Positions 1 to 5,289 of a stretch of DNA of 5,835 nucleotides are shown here, one piece after another; position 1 is the first letter of the stretch, and every line of letters begins with the position of its first letter. Origin of the DNA: Kiritimatiellales bacterium (lineage in GTDB: Bacteria > Verrucomicrobiota > Kiritimatiellia > Kiritimatiellales > Pontiellaceae); NCBI GenBank assembly GCA_013042165.1, contig JABDQT010000219.1, forward strand, positions 1 to 5,835, in the 5' to 3' direction. Below the pieces are notes generated by a model. It was not told where the DNA came from and ran no database searches. It was given only the letters and a program-made list of their open reading frames with translations. The position numbers and the translations under genes were made by a program.

Positions 1-117
1 GAGTACCAGCACGCCGCCACCAACACCGGTAAGGCCAATGAAAAAGCCGATAACGAGACCCAAAACCAGTTCGATGATCAGTTTTGTCAAAGTTAAATCA
101 ATACACTCAATATACAT
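1..117 (-). CDS. TauE/SafE-type membrane permease, N-terminal fragment
   Basis: This is the start of a gene running off the left edge of the window; 39 residues are visible, beginning MYIECIDLTL at 117. After a short polar N-terminus comes a hydrophobic first membrane segment (about residues 13-39) with a glycine-rich stretch, IGLTGVGGGVL. That pattern (G-x-x-G-x-G-G-G) is typical of the first helix of the TauE/SafE (formerly DUF81) permeases. Known members are inner-membrane proteins proposed to export sulfite, sulfoacetate or related organic anions, but many are uncharacterized. The start is supported by a GGAG at 129-132 that overlaps the stop codon of the upstream regulator gene and sits 11 nt before the ATG, implying cotranscription and coupled translation. 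Family assignment rests on one helix only, so it is probable rather than certain, and the substrate cannot be read from this fragment. Confidence 0.68.
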   Translation of the reverse strand, partial: MYIECIDLTLTKLIIELVLGLVIGFFIGLTGVGGGVLVL

Positions 118-131
118 AATGCCGAAGACTC

Positions 132-908
132 CTATATGATTTCATTTTGAATTTGTTTAGATATTTCCGCAGCACAGCTCATCACCTTCCTGCCCAGCGC
201 CGGTATGGCATCGATGGTCATGCGCGTCGCCGGACCCGTGATCCAGATGACAGCCACGGGATAGTCATGCCCATCGAGAACCGGTGCGCTGATGCAGTGC
301 ATCTCTTCCATCCATTCGCCAAGTCCGGCGCCATAGCCGCGTTCGCGGATGGTGGCCAGTTCTTTTTTCAACGCCGCTTTGTCGGTGATGGTATGCTGTG
401 TGTATTTCTTGAGTTTCAGCCGGGAGATGATCTCGTTCTGTTCATCCTCCGGCAAAAAGGCCAGCAGTGCCTTGCCGGGAGCCCCGACATGCAGAATGAT
501 GGGTTCGCCGATGTCGTGTACAAACCGGAAAGGGTGAAGACCTGGATATTCCATAATGGATACGCCACGCCCTTTCTCGGGCTGCAATATGCCGAGCAGG
601 GTGGTCTCCTTGGTGGAATTGCGAAGCTGACGCAGGGAGGGAGCGGCTGCCTCCGCAATGTTTACGTCGCAGGTCGAGGCGGTTGAAACAGAGAACAGCT
701 TGTTCGAAATGCGGAACTTTTTGGTTTTATCGTCCCGCATGAAGAAGCCGCGATCCAAGAGCGTCATGGAAATGCGGTAGACACTCGTCTGCGAAAAACC
801 CAGCTTGCCGACCATTTCCGTAACGGTCATTCCTTTCGGATTTTCCTTCAACAGCTCCATCATCGTCAACGCACGGTCGACGTTCGGGACTTGATACTTT
901 GAACTCAT
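132..908 (-). CDS. IclR-family transcriptional regulator
   Basis: A 258-residue DNA-binding regulator of the usual IclR length (about 250-280). Residues 8-68 form the winged helix-turn-helix: the VDRALTMMELL first helix, a turn at KGMTVTEMVGKLG, a recognition helix around SQTSVYRISMTL (39-50), and a wing at FFMRDDKTKKFRIS. Residues 80-250 match the IclR effector-binding domain, with HVGAPGKALLAFLP (140-153), a GYGAG turn (191-195), CISAPVLD (205-212) and ITGPATRM (223-230). The family binds small carbon metabolites such as sugar acids, aromatic acids or glyoxylate, and acts as repressor or activator. It lies 18 bp after the mutarotase gene and 14 bp before a permease gene, so it probably senses the substrate of this locus and may act at the 1986-2162 divergent promoter region. 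The start at 908 is the first possible ATG: the mutarotase stop codon is in the same frame six codons upstream. No clear Shine-Dalgarno precedes it. The effector is unknown. Confidence 0.95.
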   Translation of the reverse strand: MSSKYQVPNVDRALTMMELLKENPKGMTVTEMVGKLGFSQTSVYRISMTLLDRGFFMRDDKTKKFRISNKLFSVSTASTCDVNIAEAAAPSLRQLRNSTKETTLLGILQPEKGRGVSIMEYPGLHPFRFVHDIGEPIILHVGAPGKALLAFLPEDEQNEIISRLKLKKYTQHTITDKAALKKELATIRERGYGAGLGEWMEEMHCISAPVLDGHDYPVAVIWITGPATRMTIDAIPALGRKVMSCAAEISKQIQNEII

Positions 909-926
909 TGGCGGGGGCTGCTTCGG

Positions 927-1985
927 TTAGTCCGTCTCGAACTTGTAGATGGTGCGCGACGAAAACACGTCACCCGGCAGCAGCACAGTGCTTGGGAAGT
1001 TTGCATGATTCGGGCTGTCCGGATAGTGCTGGGTTTCCATGCAGAAAGCGGTGCGGTGCGTGTATGGCACGCCGCCTTTACCCACGATGGAGCCATCCAG
1101 GAAGTTTCCGGAATAAAAGTGTACCGCCGGTTCGGTGGTATAGGTTTTCAATACCCGTCCGTTTTCCGGGGCGCGGATGGTGGAGGCCAAAACAAGCTCG
1201 CCTTCGGTTTCGCGCCCAACAACGAAGCTTTGGTCAACGCCTCCGGCATTCTTGATCTGGTCAAAATCAGCGTCAACCACATCGCCGACGCGTTTCATGG
1301 AACGGAAGTCGAGGGGGGTGCCTTCAACCGGTGCAATTTCGCCGGTCGGGATCAGGGTTTCGCCAACGCGCACATAGTTTTCCGCATTTACTTGCAGTTC
1401 GTGGTCGAGAATGGTGCCGACGCCGTTGCCATTGAGGTTAAAGTAAACGTGGTTACTCAGATTAATGATGGTTTTCTTGTCGGTCGTGGCGGAATAGGCC
1501 AGTTCGAGGCCGTTATCGGCGTGCAGGGTATAAGTCACCGAAACCGAGACATTGCCGGGATAGCCTTCTTCGCCATCGGCACAAACATAGGAGAGGCGGA
1601 TGGACGGGCTGTCGCCGTCGATGGTCTCTTCAACGGTCCATAAACGCTTGTCAAAACCACGCTCGCCACCATGCAGGTGTGTCGGCGGACGATTCACGGT
1701 TACCTGGATTTCTTCGCCGTCGAGCGTGAATTTGCCCTCTGCAATGCGGTTGGCAAACTGACCAAGCGTGCCGCCGAAATACGCGGATTTAACCTTGTAG
1801 CCCGCCATGTCGTCATAGCCAAGACTGACATCGGCCACATTGCCGTCGCGGTCTTTGGTGTTCACGTGAACAATTGCGGCCCCATGGGTCATGATTGAAG
1901 CGGACATGCCAACTGCGTTGGTAAGCGTGTAGAGGTCGACTGTTTTGCCGTCAAAATCTGTTCCGTATTCTCTTTTCTCAATCAT
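927..1985 (-). CDS. galM: Aldose 1-epimerase (mutarotase)
   Basis: A 352-residue cytoplasmic enzyme without a signal peptide, close to the length of typical GalM proteins (about 340-350). It interconverts alpha and beta anomers of aldoses such as galactose or glucose before phosphorylation. Family hallmarks are all present: GQFANRI (75-81) with the substrate-binding Asn-Arg, THLHGG (102-107), the catalytic acid His179 in NHVYFNL, GGVDQSF (248-254) with the sugar-binding Asp251, and the catalytic base Glu317 in FCMETQHYPDSPN. These match His107, His176, Asp243 and Glu307 of human GALM. The start at 1985 is supported by AAGGAG (1991-1996) five nt upstream. It is the first gene of a probable minus-strand operon with the IclR regulator and TauE/SafE gene, divergent from the phosphofructokinase operon. 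No kinase or uridylyltransferase of the Leloir pathway is nearby, so galactose need not be the substrate; related mutarotases act on glucose, fucose or sulfoquinovose. Confidence 0.94.
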   Translation of the reverse strand: MIEKREYGTDFDGKTVDLYTLTNAVGMSASIMTHGAAIVHVNTKDRDGNVADVSLGYDDMAGYKVKSAYFGGTLGQFANRIAEGKFTLDGEEIQVTVNRPPTHLHGGERGFDKRLWTVEETIDGDSPSIRLSYVCADGEEGYPGNVSVSVTYTLHADNGLELAYSATTDKKTIINLSNHVYFNLNGNGVGTILDHELQVNAENYVRVGETLIPTGEIAPVEGTPLDFRSMKRVGDVVDADFDQIKNAGGVDQSFVVGRETEGELVLASTIRAPENGRVLKTYTTEPAVHFYSGNFLDGSIVGKGGVPYTHRTAFCMETQHYPDSPNHANFPSTVLLPGDVFSSRTIYKFETD

Positions 1986-1999
1986 ATCTGCTCCTTTTG

Positions 2000-2027
2000 C
2001 CGTCCCGGCTCAATGACTAGGGAACGG
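2000..2027 (-). promoter_or_regulatory. Inverted repeat in the galM leader (hairpin or operator)
   Basis: CCGTCCC (2000-2006) pairs with GGGAACGG (2020-2027) over seven base pairs with one bulged A, leaving a 13-nt loop. It spans the predicted transcription start and ends four nt before the galM Shine-Dalgarno (1991-1996). It could be a 5'-end RNA hairpin stabilizing the transcript or affecting ribosome access, or a DNA operator at the promoter. A chance repeat of this size is possible. Confidence 0.3.
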
Positions 2028-2031
2028 ACTG

Positions 2032-2059
2032 ATTAAATTTATGAAATGAGGCTTGTCAC
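2032..2059 (-). promoter_or_regulatory. Predicted sigma70-like promoter of the galM-iclR-tauE operon
   Basis: Read on the minus strand, the -35 hexamer is GTGACA (2054-2059, five of six to TTGACA) and the -10 is TTTAAT (2032-2037, five of six to TATAAT), separated by 16 bp. Transcription would start near 2025, giving a leader of about 40 nt before the galM ATG. The match is good for an unselected sequence, but nothing else in the window confirms that this organism uses this consensus. Confidence 0.5.
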
Positions 2060-2147
2060 AACACCCACGTTTTACTAATTTTTTGTATTTGACCGCGAGT
2101 TTATATATGAATACCTGTGGTACATGCAAGTATTTCAGCTCAATAAT

Positions 2148-2162
2148 GGAGACAAGAGGAAT
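2148..2162 (+). promoter_or_regulatory. Ribosome binding region that decides the phosphofructokinase start
   Basis: Two purine-rich blocks precede the ATG at 2163: GGAG at 2148-2151 (11 nt spacing) and GAGGA at 2156-2160 (2 nt spacing). Neither spacing is ideal, but together they favour 2163 over the in-frame upstream ATG at 2124, which has only a poor GTGG before it. The 2124 start would add 13 residues (MQVFQLNNGDKRN) with no counterpart expected ahead of the first beta strand of the fold. Confidence 0.6.
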
Positions 2163-3323
2163 ATGACCAAGCACAACCTAATCATTGCACAGGGCGGCGG
2201 GCCGACTGCCGTTATCAATGCATCCCTTGCCGGGGTGGTGGCCGAGGCACAGAAACATCCTGAAATCGACCGGATTTTCGCCGGCCATCATGGAATTGAA
2301 GGCATGATGAAAGAGGATTTCATCGACGTAACCGAAATGTCCGCAACCGACATCGAGCGCCTGAAAATGACCCCGAGTTCGGCCGTTGGGTCCTGTCGCT
2401 ATAAAGTATCCGAAAAGGATCACGATCGGATCATTGAGGTGCTGCGTAAAAACAACATTAAATATTTCTTCTACAATGGCGGAAACGATTCCATGGATAC
2501 CTGCAATAAGGTTTCCAAGATTGCGGGCGACATTATTGTTACGGGTGTTCCCAAAACGATTGATAACGATCTGGCCATTACCGACCACTGCCCCGGTTTC
2601 GGCAGTGCAGCCCGCTTTGCGGCAACCGCCACGCTGGAATACGGCCTCGACATCCGCGCGCTGCCGATCCATGTGGGCGTGATTGAAGTCATGGGTCGCA
2701 ACGCCGGCTGGCTCGTAGCGGCCACGGCGCTGGCACGTACGCAGGGCTTTGAAGCTCCGCACCTCATCTATTTCCCGGAACGCTCCTTTGATCGCGACCA
2801 GTTCGTCGCGGACGTCAAGGCCGCCCAGGAAAAATACGGGTATGGGATCGTCGTTGCCGTGAGTGAAGGCATCTGCTACGCCAACGGCGAACCGGTGGCC
2901 GATTCGGGAATGGTTGACGGTTTTGGCCACAAGATTCCGGGCGGTACCGCGCAGGCCCTGTCGAACATTCTGTTGCAGGAAGGCATCAAGTCACGCGCCG
3001 AGAAGCCCGGTCTTACCGGCCGCGCATCCAAGTTGACCATTGCCCAGTGCGATGTGGATGAAGCGTTTGAGGCTGGAAAAATTGCCGTAAAATCAGCTGT
3101 TGAAGGAAAAAGCGGCTATATGGTCGGCTATAAGCGGGTGTCCAGCGAGCCCTACAAGATCGAATATGAACTGATCGAGTTGGAGAAGGTGGCCAACGTT
3201 GAGAACGTCCTGCCGGACAACTTCATCAATGAAGCCGGCAACGATGTGACCGACGCATTCGTGGAATACTGCAAACCGCTTATCGGCGGTGAGCTGGAAG
3301 ACTACTTCAAGTTCGACTTCTAA
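2163..3323 (+). CDS. pfp: Phosphofructokinase, probably pyrophosphate-dependent (PfkA superfamily)
   Basis: A 386-residue cytoplasmic enzyme phosphorylating fructose 6-phosphate at C1 to fructose 1,6-bisphosphate. Visible motifs: the N-terminal phosphate-donor loop AQGGGPTAVINASL (9-22), GGNDSMDT (106-113), the catalytic TGVPKTIDNDL (127-137) with the general base Asp134, the substrate-binding MGRNAGW (177-183), and PGGTAQ (259-264). In this superfamily an Asp at the position of E. coli Gly104 (GG-N-D-S) and a Lys before TIDND (E. coli Gly124) go with PPi rather than ATP as donor; both are present. The normally acidic first residue of GGDDS is Asn here, a variant I associate with the roughly 400-residue GGPTAVIN clade. 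PPi use would make the step reversible. The start at 2163 is chosen over 2124 on ribosome-site and homology grounds. It is first of the plus-strand operon, 33 bp before the aldolase. A different sugar phosphate as substrate is not excluded. Confidence 0.9.
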   Translation: MTKHNLIIAQGGGPTAVINASLAGVVAEAQKHPEIDRIFAGHHGIEGMMKEDFIDVTEMSATDIERLKMTPSSAVGSCRYKVSEKDHDRIIEVLRKNNIKYFFYNGGNDSMDTCNKVSKIAGDIIVTGVPKTIDNDLAITDHCPGFGSAARFAATATLEYGLDIRALPIHVGVIEVMGRNAGWLVAATALARTQGFEAPHLIYFPERSFDRDQFVADVKAAQEKYGYGIVVAVSEGICYANGEPVADSGMVDGFGHKIPGGTAQALSNILLQEGIKSRAEKPGLTGRASKLTIAQCDVDEAFEAGKIAVKSAVEGKSGYMVGYKRVSSEPYKIEYELIELEKVANVENVLPDNFINEAGNDVTDAFVEYCKPLIGGELEDYFKFDF

Positions 3324-3356
3324 ATATTAAAAAAACAAACAACAAGGAGACTTATC

Positions 3357-4211
3357 ATGCTAGCAACAAGTGCAGAACTGATGAAGGACGCACAGGAAAA
3401 GAAATATGCTGTGCCGGCAATCAACACCCAGGGCGGTAATTACGACATTATGCGTGCATGTGTCGACGCCGCTGAAGAAGTTGGATCCCCCATGATGCTG
3501 GCCATGTATGTGGCCAACGTACACCACTATGGAATGGACGGGTTTGCCAATCTCGGTCAATTCCTTGGAAAGAAATCATCCAAGCCGGTCGTGCTTCACC
3601 TCGACCACGGCGACACGTACGAAAACTGCTGCAAAGCGGCTGATCTGGGTTTCACCTCCGTGATGCTTGACTGTTCCACCGATTCACTCGAAGAGAACAT
3701 CAAAAAAACCAATGCTGTGATCGAGATGGCTCATTCCAAGGGCGTATCCGTTGAAGCGGAAGTCGGCGAACTGGCGCGTCTGGATGCAAGCGGGACGGTT
3801 GCAGACAACAAAAACCTGGCCAGCGTGGAAGATGTGAAGAGATTCACCGCCGAATGCCAGCCCGACATGCTCGCGGTCGGCATCGGCAACGCCCATGGAT
3901 TCTACAAAGGCGATCCGGACATTCGCCTCGACGTGCTGGAAGAGATTCGCAACGTCACCGATATCCCGCTGGTACTGCACGGTTCCACCGGTATGGCCGA
4001 AGACGTTGTAAAGAAAGCCATTGAGCTGGGTATGTGCAAAATCAACTTCGGAACACTGATTCGCCATAAGTACATGGAGTTCTACAAGGAAGGCATCGAC
4101 ACGCTCGATCACAACGCTCACTCGTGGAAGGTTGCCCAGTATGCGTGCAACAAGCTGAAAGACGTTGTTAAGGACATTATTACGCTGTCCGGTTCTGCTG
4201 GTCGTTACTAA
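3357..4211 (+). CDS. fba: Class II (zinc) ketose-bisphosphate aldolase, fructose-bisphosphate type
   Basis: A 284-residue cytoplasmic TIM-barrel aldolase, the usual length of the short class IIB group. It cleaves a ketose 1,6-bisphosphate (or 1-phosphate) to dihydroxyacetone phosphate and an aldehyde. The zinc site is complete: His84 in HLDHGD (81-86, with catalytic Asp83), His180 in GIGNAHGFYKG, and His208 in LHGSTG, plus the acidic pair in VEAEVGEL (132-139). The phosphate- and substrate-binding turn reads KINFGTLIR (228-236), rather than the NIDTD of classical E. coli-type FbaA or the NVATE of tagatose-bisphosphate aldolases. After VEAEVGEL the usual Gly-Gly is Ala-Arg. Substrate assignment to fructose 1,6-bisphosphate therefore leans on the neighbouring phosphofructokinase; tagatose-bisphosphate, a deoxyketose phosphate or a sulfonated ketose phosphate are alternatives. 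A strong AAGGAGA (3344-3350) six nt before the ATG fixes the start. Confidence 0.93.
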   Translation: MLATSAELMKDAQEKKYAVPAINTQGGNYDIMRACVDAAEEVGSPMMLAMYVANVHHYGMDGFANLGQFLGKKSSKPVVLHLDHGDTYENCCKAADLGFTSVMLDCSTDSLEENIKKTNAVIEMAHSKGVSVEAEVGELARLDASGTVADNKNLASVEDVKRFTAECQPDMLAVGIGNAHGFYKGDPDIRLDVLEEIRNVTDIPLVLHGSTGMAEDVVKKAIELGMCKINFGTLIRHKYMEFYKEGIDTLDHNAHSWKVAQYACNKLKDVVKDIITLSGSAGRY

Positions 4212-4345
4212 TCGTTGATAGGGTTGCAGCCATAACTGCGGCCTGGGATCACAGCCACCGTCTTCGGGCGGTGGCCTCTTGTGATTCCGGCCCAGGCTGC
4301 GCCCGAAGACCGTTGATTGAAAAGTTGAATTAACAGGGGGAAATC
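4212..4345 (+). promoter_or_regulatory. Structured intercistronic RNA element between aldolase and isomerase genes
   Basis: This 134-bp gap is much longer than the other gaps in the operon (33 and 11 bp) and is dominated by a 63-nt hairpin (4238-4300). The outer stem is GCGGCCTGGG (4238-4247) with CCCAGGCTGC (4291-4300), ten pairs including one G-U. The middle stem is ATCACA (4248-4253) with TGTGAT (4280-4285). The inner stem is GCCACCG (4254-4260) with CGGTGGC (4269-4275), extendable to nine pairs closing a C(UUCG)G tetraloop. Small bulges sit on the 3' side at 4276-4279 and 4286-4290. The tip strand 4260-4270 is an exact 11-nt reverse complement of 4300-4310. No U-tract follows, so it is not a canonical intrinsic terminator. 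It may set differential expression by processing or transcript protection, or be a cis-regulator of the isomerase gene. I do not recognise a known riboswitch class. Confidence 0.65.
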
Positions 4346-5278
4346 ATGCACGAAATTTTTATTAACCTGAAACGCTTCGATGTGCCTAAGAAAATGGGCG
4401 GGCTCTGCCTGACCGATGACGCGCAGGCATGGATCGAAGACATCATTGAACAGACTGTCAAGCTGGGTCTGGGTAAGCTGGACGACGTTAATGTGGCCTA
4501 CACCATTCCGGACGCGCTGGTGCTGCCGGCAATCAAGAAGCTTAACTCCTTCCCGAAGGAAGAGCGGTTCAACCTGTCCGTCGGTAACCAGAGTGTGTTC
4601 CGTCAGGACATCGCTCCGGGCGGCAACTTTGGCGCGTTCACATCGAATACGCCGGCCGCTGCTGCAGCCAACATGGGTTGCACGTGGAGCATCATTGGTC
4701 ACTCCGAAGAGCGCAAGGACAAGTTTGAAATGCTCTGCCGCTTCGAGCCGGCCGCCGCAACGGACAGTGCGCAGATGGCAAAAGCCAACAAAGCCGTCAG
4801 CGAAATGCTCAACGAACAGGCGCTGTGCGCCTTCAAGCAGGGCATCAACGCACTGTTCTGCATTGGTGAAACTGCAGAAGAACGCGGCGAAGGCGACTTC
4901 GAAGAGCAGAAGCCGCGCATCGAGGCGGTGCTGAAGGCGCAACTCGAAGTGGGTCTGAAAGGCCTCGCTGAGTTCCTGCCGGAGCGCAAGGTCGTGATCG
5001 GCTATGAGCCGCGCTGGGCGATCGGTCCGGGCAAAACCCCGCCGGGCGCAGAATATATCGGCTATGTGGCCGAGTTCACCAAAAAGACGGTCAAGGAACT
5101 GTACGGATTTGATATTCCGGTGGTCTATGGCGGCGGCCTCAAAGAGGAAAATGCCAAGATGATCGGCGGCATTGAAAGCATCGATGGGGGATTGGTTGCA
5201 CTGACCAAGTTCACCGATCCGATTGCCTTCCAGCCCGAAGACCTGAAAATCATTATTGAAACGTATCTCTCTGCATAA
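4346..5278 (+). CDS. tpiA: Triose-phosphate isomerase family protein, long divergent form
   Basis: A 310-residue TIM-barrel isomerase; standard TpiA is about 250. Canonical TpiA interconverts dihydroxyacetone phosphate and glyceraldehyde 3-phosphate. Catalytic residues are intact: Asn7 and Lys9 in INLKRF, His119 in IIGHSEER, Glu221 in GYEPRWAIGPGK (loop 6). SVGNQSV (78-84), FGAFT (95-99) and CIGE (172-175) are also family motifs. Three features differ: about 28 extra residues between Lys9 and His119, about 22 between GHSEER and CIGE, and changed phosphate-binding turns. Canonical YGGSV is YGGGL (261-265), and DGxLVGGASL is DGGLVALTKF (280-289), losing the Gly-Gly. The second Arg-rich position of SERR is Glu122. 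It sits between aldolase and LarA-like genes, with AGGGGG (4335-4340) five nt before the ATG. Family membership is secure; ordinary triose-phosphate isomerase activity is the default, but a related aldose/ketose phosphate substrate is possible. Confidence 0.88.
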   Translation: MHEIFINLKRFDVPKKMGGLCLTDDAQAWIEDIIEQTVKLGLGKLDDVNVAYTIPDALVLPAIKKLNSFPKEERFNLSVGNQSVFRQDIAPGGNFGAFTSNTPAAAAANMGCTWSIIGHSEERKDKFEMLCRFEPAAATDSAQMAKANKAVSEMLNEQALCAFKQGINALFCIGETAEERGEGDFEEQKPRIEAVLKAQLEVGLKGLAEFLPERKVVIGYEPRWAIGPGKTPPGAEYIGYVAEFTKKTVKELYGFDIPVVYGGGLKEENAKMIGGIESIDGGLVALTKFTDPIAFQPEDLKIIIETYLSA

Positions 5279-5289
5279 AGGAGTCTTTC

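Larger units (their letters stand above)
1986..2162. promoter_or_regulatory. Divergent intergenic control region between galM and the phosphofructokinase gene
   Basis: This 177-bp region separates the two operons and must carry at least the minus-strand promoter. The middle (about 2030-2113) is AT-rich relative to the flanking genes. A well-matched minus-strand sigma70-like promoter is listed separately. For the plus strand I see only weak candidates: TTGTAT (2083-2088) with TATGAA 17 bp later (2106-2111), or a TTGACC (2089-2094) without a good -10 partner. An imperfect palindrome, AATAC (2110-2114) / GTATT (2130-2134), lies where a plus-strand regulator could bind. The IclR-family protein encoded in the galM operon is the obvious candidate to act here, but no operator can be assigned from one copy. 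Confidence 0.6.

Noticed and set aside
147..686. Plus-strand 179-residue open frame opposite the IclR gene
   Set aside because: It is antisense to a gene with clear family motifs, has low-complexity, His/Arg-rich composition and no recognisable domain or ribosome site.
1005..1643. Plus-strand 212-residue open frame opposite galM
   Set aside because: It is a shadow of the galM reading frame on the opposite strand; no domain is recognisable and galM carries all catalytic motifs.
2089..2117. Plus-strand promoter TTGACC with a 17-bp spacer
   Set aside because: The hexamer at the right distance is TACCTG, a poor -10 match, so I did not annotate it as a promoter.
2124..2162. Upstream ATG giving a 399-residue phosphofructokinase
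   Set aside because: The 13 added residues precede the expected first beta strand, and the ATG at 2124 lacks a good ribosome site; 2163 has purine-rich GGAG and GAGGA upstream.
2178..2930. Minus-strand 250-residue open frame opposite the phosphofructokinase gene
   Set aside because: It lies wholly antisense to a gene with complete PFK motifs, and long antisense frames are expected at this GC and codon bias.
4238..4300. Intrinsic terminator between aldolase and isomerase genes
   Set aside because: The hairpin is strong, but the sequence after it (CGAAGACCGTTGATTG) has no U-tract, and the downstream gene is in the same direction and functionally linked.
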